DNA from: UBA2160 sp964588665
Lineage (GTDB): Bacteria > Chloroflexota > Dehalococcoidia > Lucifugimonadales > UBA1123
Assembly: GCA_964588665.1 (NCBI GenBank)
Contig: CAZPQQ010000005.1
Span: 1-64,000, forward strand
DNA length: 64,000 nucleotides
Direction: 5' to 3'
Shown here: one piece after another, positions 63,242 to 64,000 of the stretch
Position numbering within the stretch: the first letter of the stretch is position 1
How the letters are laid out: every line of letters starts with the position of its first letter
Program-made: the position numbers and the translations under genes
Notes under the pieces: generated by a model
The model's database searches: none
What the model was told of the DNA's origin: nothing
The model's input: only the letters and a program-made list of their open reading frames with translations

Positions 63242-64000
63242 CTACCGGGCGAGGCGATATATTTTCTTGTCGAATGAGAGTATGTACAACTCGCCCGCAG
63301 GATCTTCGGCAAACGACGAGATGCCGAGGTCCGTGTCGACGAGCTCGGTCTGCGTCGCCGGCGCCTCGACGTCGAGTGTGAGCGCCCAGATCTTGCCGGA
63401 GCAGAAGTCGCCGTAGATGTACGCGCCGTACAGGTCCGTCAGCCGCGCGCCTCGGTAGACGTATCCGCCCGTGATCGAGCACCCGTCGTCGCGGCCGTAT
63501 TCGCCGACGGGCGGCTCGAGGCCGGCGCGGTTACAGGTCTCTTGAGGGCGCGGGTGACAATCGCCGCCCTCCATCACGCTCCAGCCGTAGTTCCGGCCCG
63601 GTTGGATGATGTCGATCTCTTCGAGCCGGTTCTGGCCCACGTCCGCGGCCCAAAGGTCTCCGTTGAGCCGATCTAAAGTGAATCGCCAGGGATTCCGCAG
63701 CCCGTACGCCCAGATTTCGCCCCTGGCGCTGCTGCGCTCGACGAACGGATTGTCGGACGGTATCGAGTAAGCGCCGGGCGAGTCCGGATCGCGGACGTCC
63801 AATCTCAAGATCGTACCCAACAGCGTAGACGGGTCCTGACCATTCCCCCGTGGATCGCCCCGGCTCCCTCCGTCTCCCAGTCCGAGATAGAGGTGTCCAT
63901 CCGGCCCAAAGAGCACCTGCCCGCCATTGTGGTTCTGGTAAGGCTGAGCGACTTCCAGCACCACCAACTCGCTTCCGGCGTCCGCGCCAGCGCCGCCGGG
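63242..64000 (-). CDS. PQQ-type glucose/sorbosone dehydrogenase, 5' end outside window
   Basis: The C-terminal 250 residues of a six-bladed propeller of the GSDH (soluble quinoprotein sugar dehydrogenase-like) family: QNHNGGQVLFGPDGHLYLGLGDGG, LGTILRLDV, WAYGLRNPWRFTLD, GDLWAADVGQN, NYGWSVMEGGDC and GGYVYRG. Cysteines in DCHPRPQETC and GDFCSGK may form disulfides, as expected of an exported protein. It would oxidise a sugar or polyol. The frame is open to the right edge, so the N-terminus, signal peptide and start are not visible. Confidence 0.87.
   Translation of the reverse strand, partial: PGGAGADAGSELVVLEVAQPYQNHNGGQVLFGPDGHLYLGLGDGGSRGDPRGNGQDPSTLLGTILRLDVRDPDSPGAYSIPSDNPFVERSSARGEIWAYGLRNPWRFTLDRLNGDLWAADVGQNRLEEIDIIQPGRNYGWSVMEGGDCHPRPQETCNRAGLEPPVGEYGRDDGCSITGGYVYRGARLTDLYGAYIYGDFCSGKIWALTLDVEAPATQTELVDTDLGISSFAEDPAGELYILSFDKKIYRLAR

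Overview
The window is a GC-rich bacterial metagenome-type scaffold with two fixed 10-N joins (8783-8792 and 46203-46212). No rRNA, tRNA, phage, transposase or CRISPR array was found. The gene content is tandem CaiB/BaiF CoA transferase, enoyl-CoA hydratases, enolase-superfamily and M20 enzymes, paired MaoC proteins, a fenitrothion-hydrolase-like membrane protein and a DUF3179 protein. Together these suggest a free-living organoheterotroph of the Chloroflexota (Dehalococcoidia/SAR202-like). That placement is an inference from gene families, not from a marker-gene tree.

Layout. 0.5-3.5 kb: an MFS exporter, a SAM methyltransferase, and a solitary RAMA/DUF4357-like gene with a textbook promoter and a palindromic operator. 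3.6-8.7 kb: an acyl-CoA module (enoyl-CoA hydratase coupled by TGATG to a double CoA transferase) ending in the relic of a deleted amidohydrolase, then a cyclic-nucleotide-domain protein and an AT-hook-tailed small protein. 8.7-9.6 kb: gene-poor. 9.6-13.9 kb: a phosphatase, then an enolase-superfamily enzyme, an enoyl-CoA hydratase and an M20 peptidase in one direction. 14.2-20 kb: recA, recX, CNNM transporter, phosphatase, tilS. 20-22.6 kb: NAD salvage (pncB, pncA) and a GT2. 22.7-29.4 kb: a purine operon purF-purN-purM-[Fic]-purH behind a strong promoter.

29.5-33.0 kb is a four-gene envelope operon: a His-rich secreted protein, a FixH/YtkA-like anchored protein, a cupredoxin lipoprotein and a Cys-cluster polytopic membrane protein. 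It looks like a metal (copper) handling module. 33-45 kb: trpB without trpA, divergent FmdB, DUF2269, an ornithine-cyclodeaminase-like gene with no normal start, a methyltransferase, a rhomboid, a HExxH lipoprotein protease, GT39, a site-2 protease and an acetyl-CoA hydrolase. 45-51.7 kb: a second methyltransferase, uvrB (split by the N join but intact once merged), a lipoprotein, an Fe-S assembly pair (MIP18 and Mrp), and a MaoC pair.

52.0-53.3 kb holds the most notable feature. A DUF3179 gene is interrupted by a single in-frame TGA exactly where the family has the first Cys of CxxC, and a SECIS-like hairpin follows. It is therefore a probable selenoprotein. Then come tgt, a thrC-NIL-MoaD sulfur-carrier cluster, SMP-30, HicAB, an Lrp-type ligand domain, a dihydrodipicolinate-synthase-like gene broken at a G7 run, a YbaY-repeat lipoprotein, a B3/4-domain protein, and a PQQ-type sugar dehydrogenase running off the right end.
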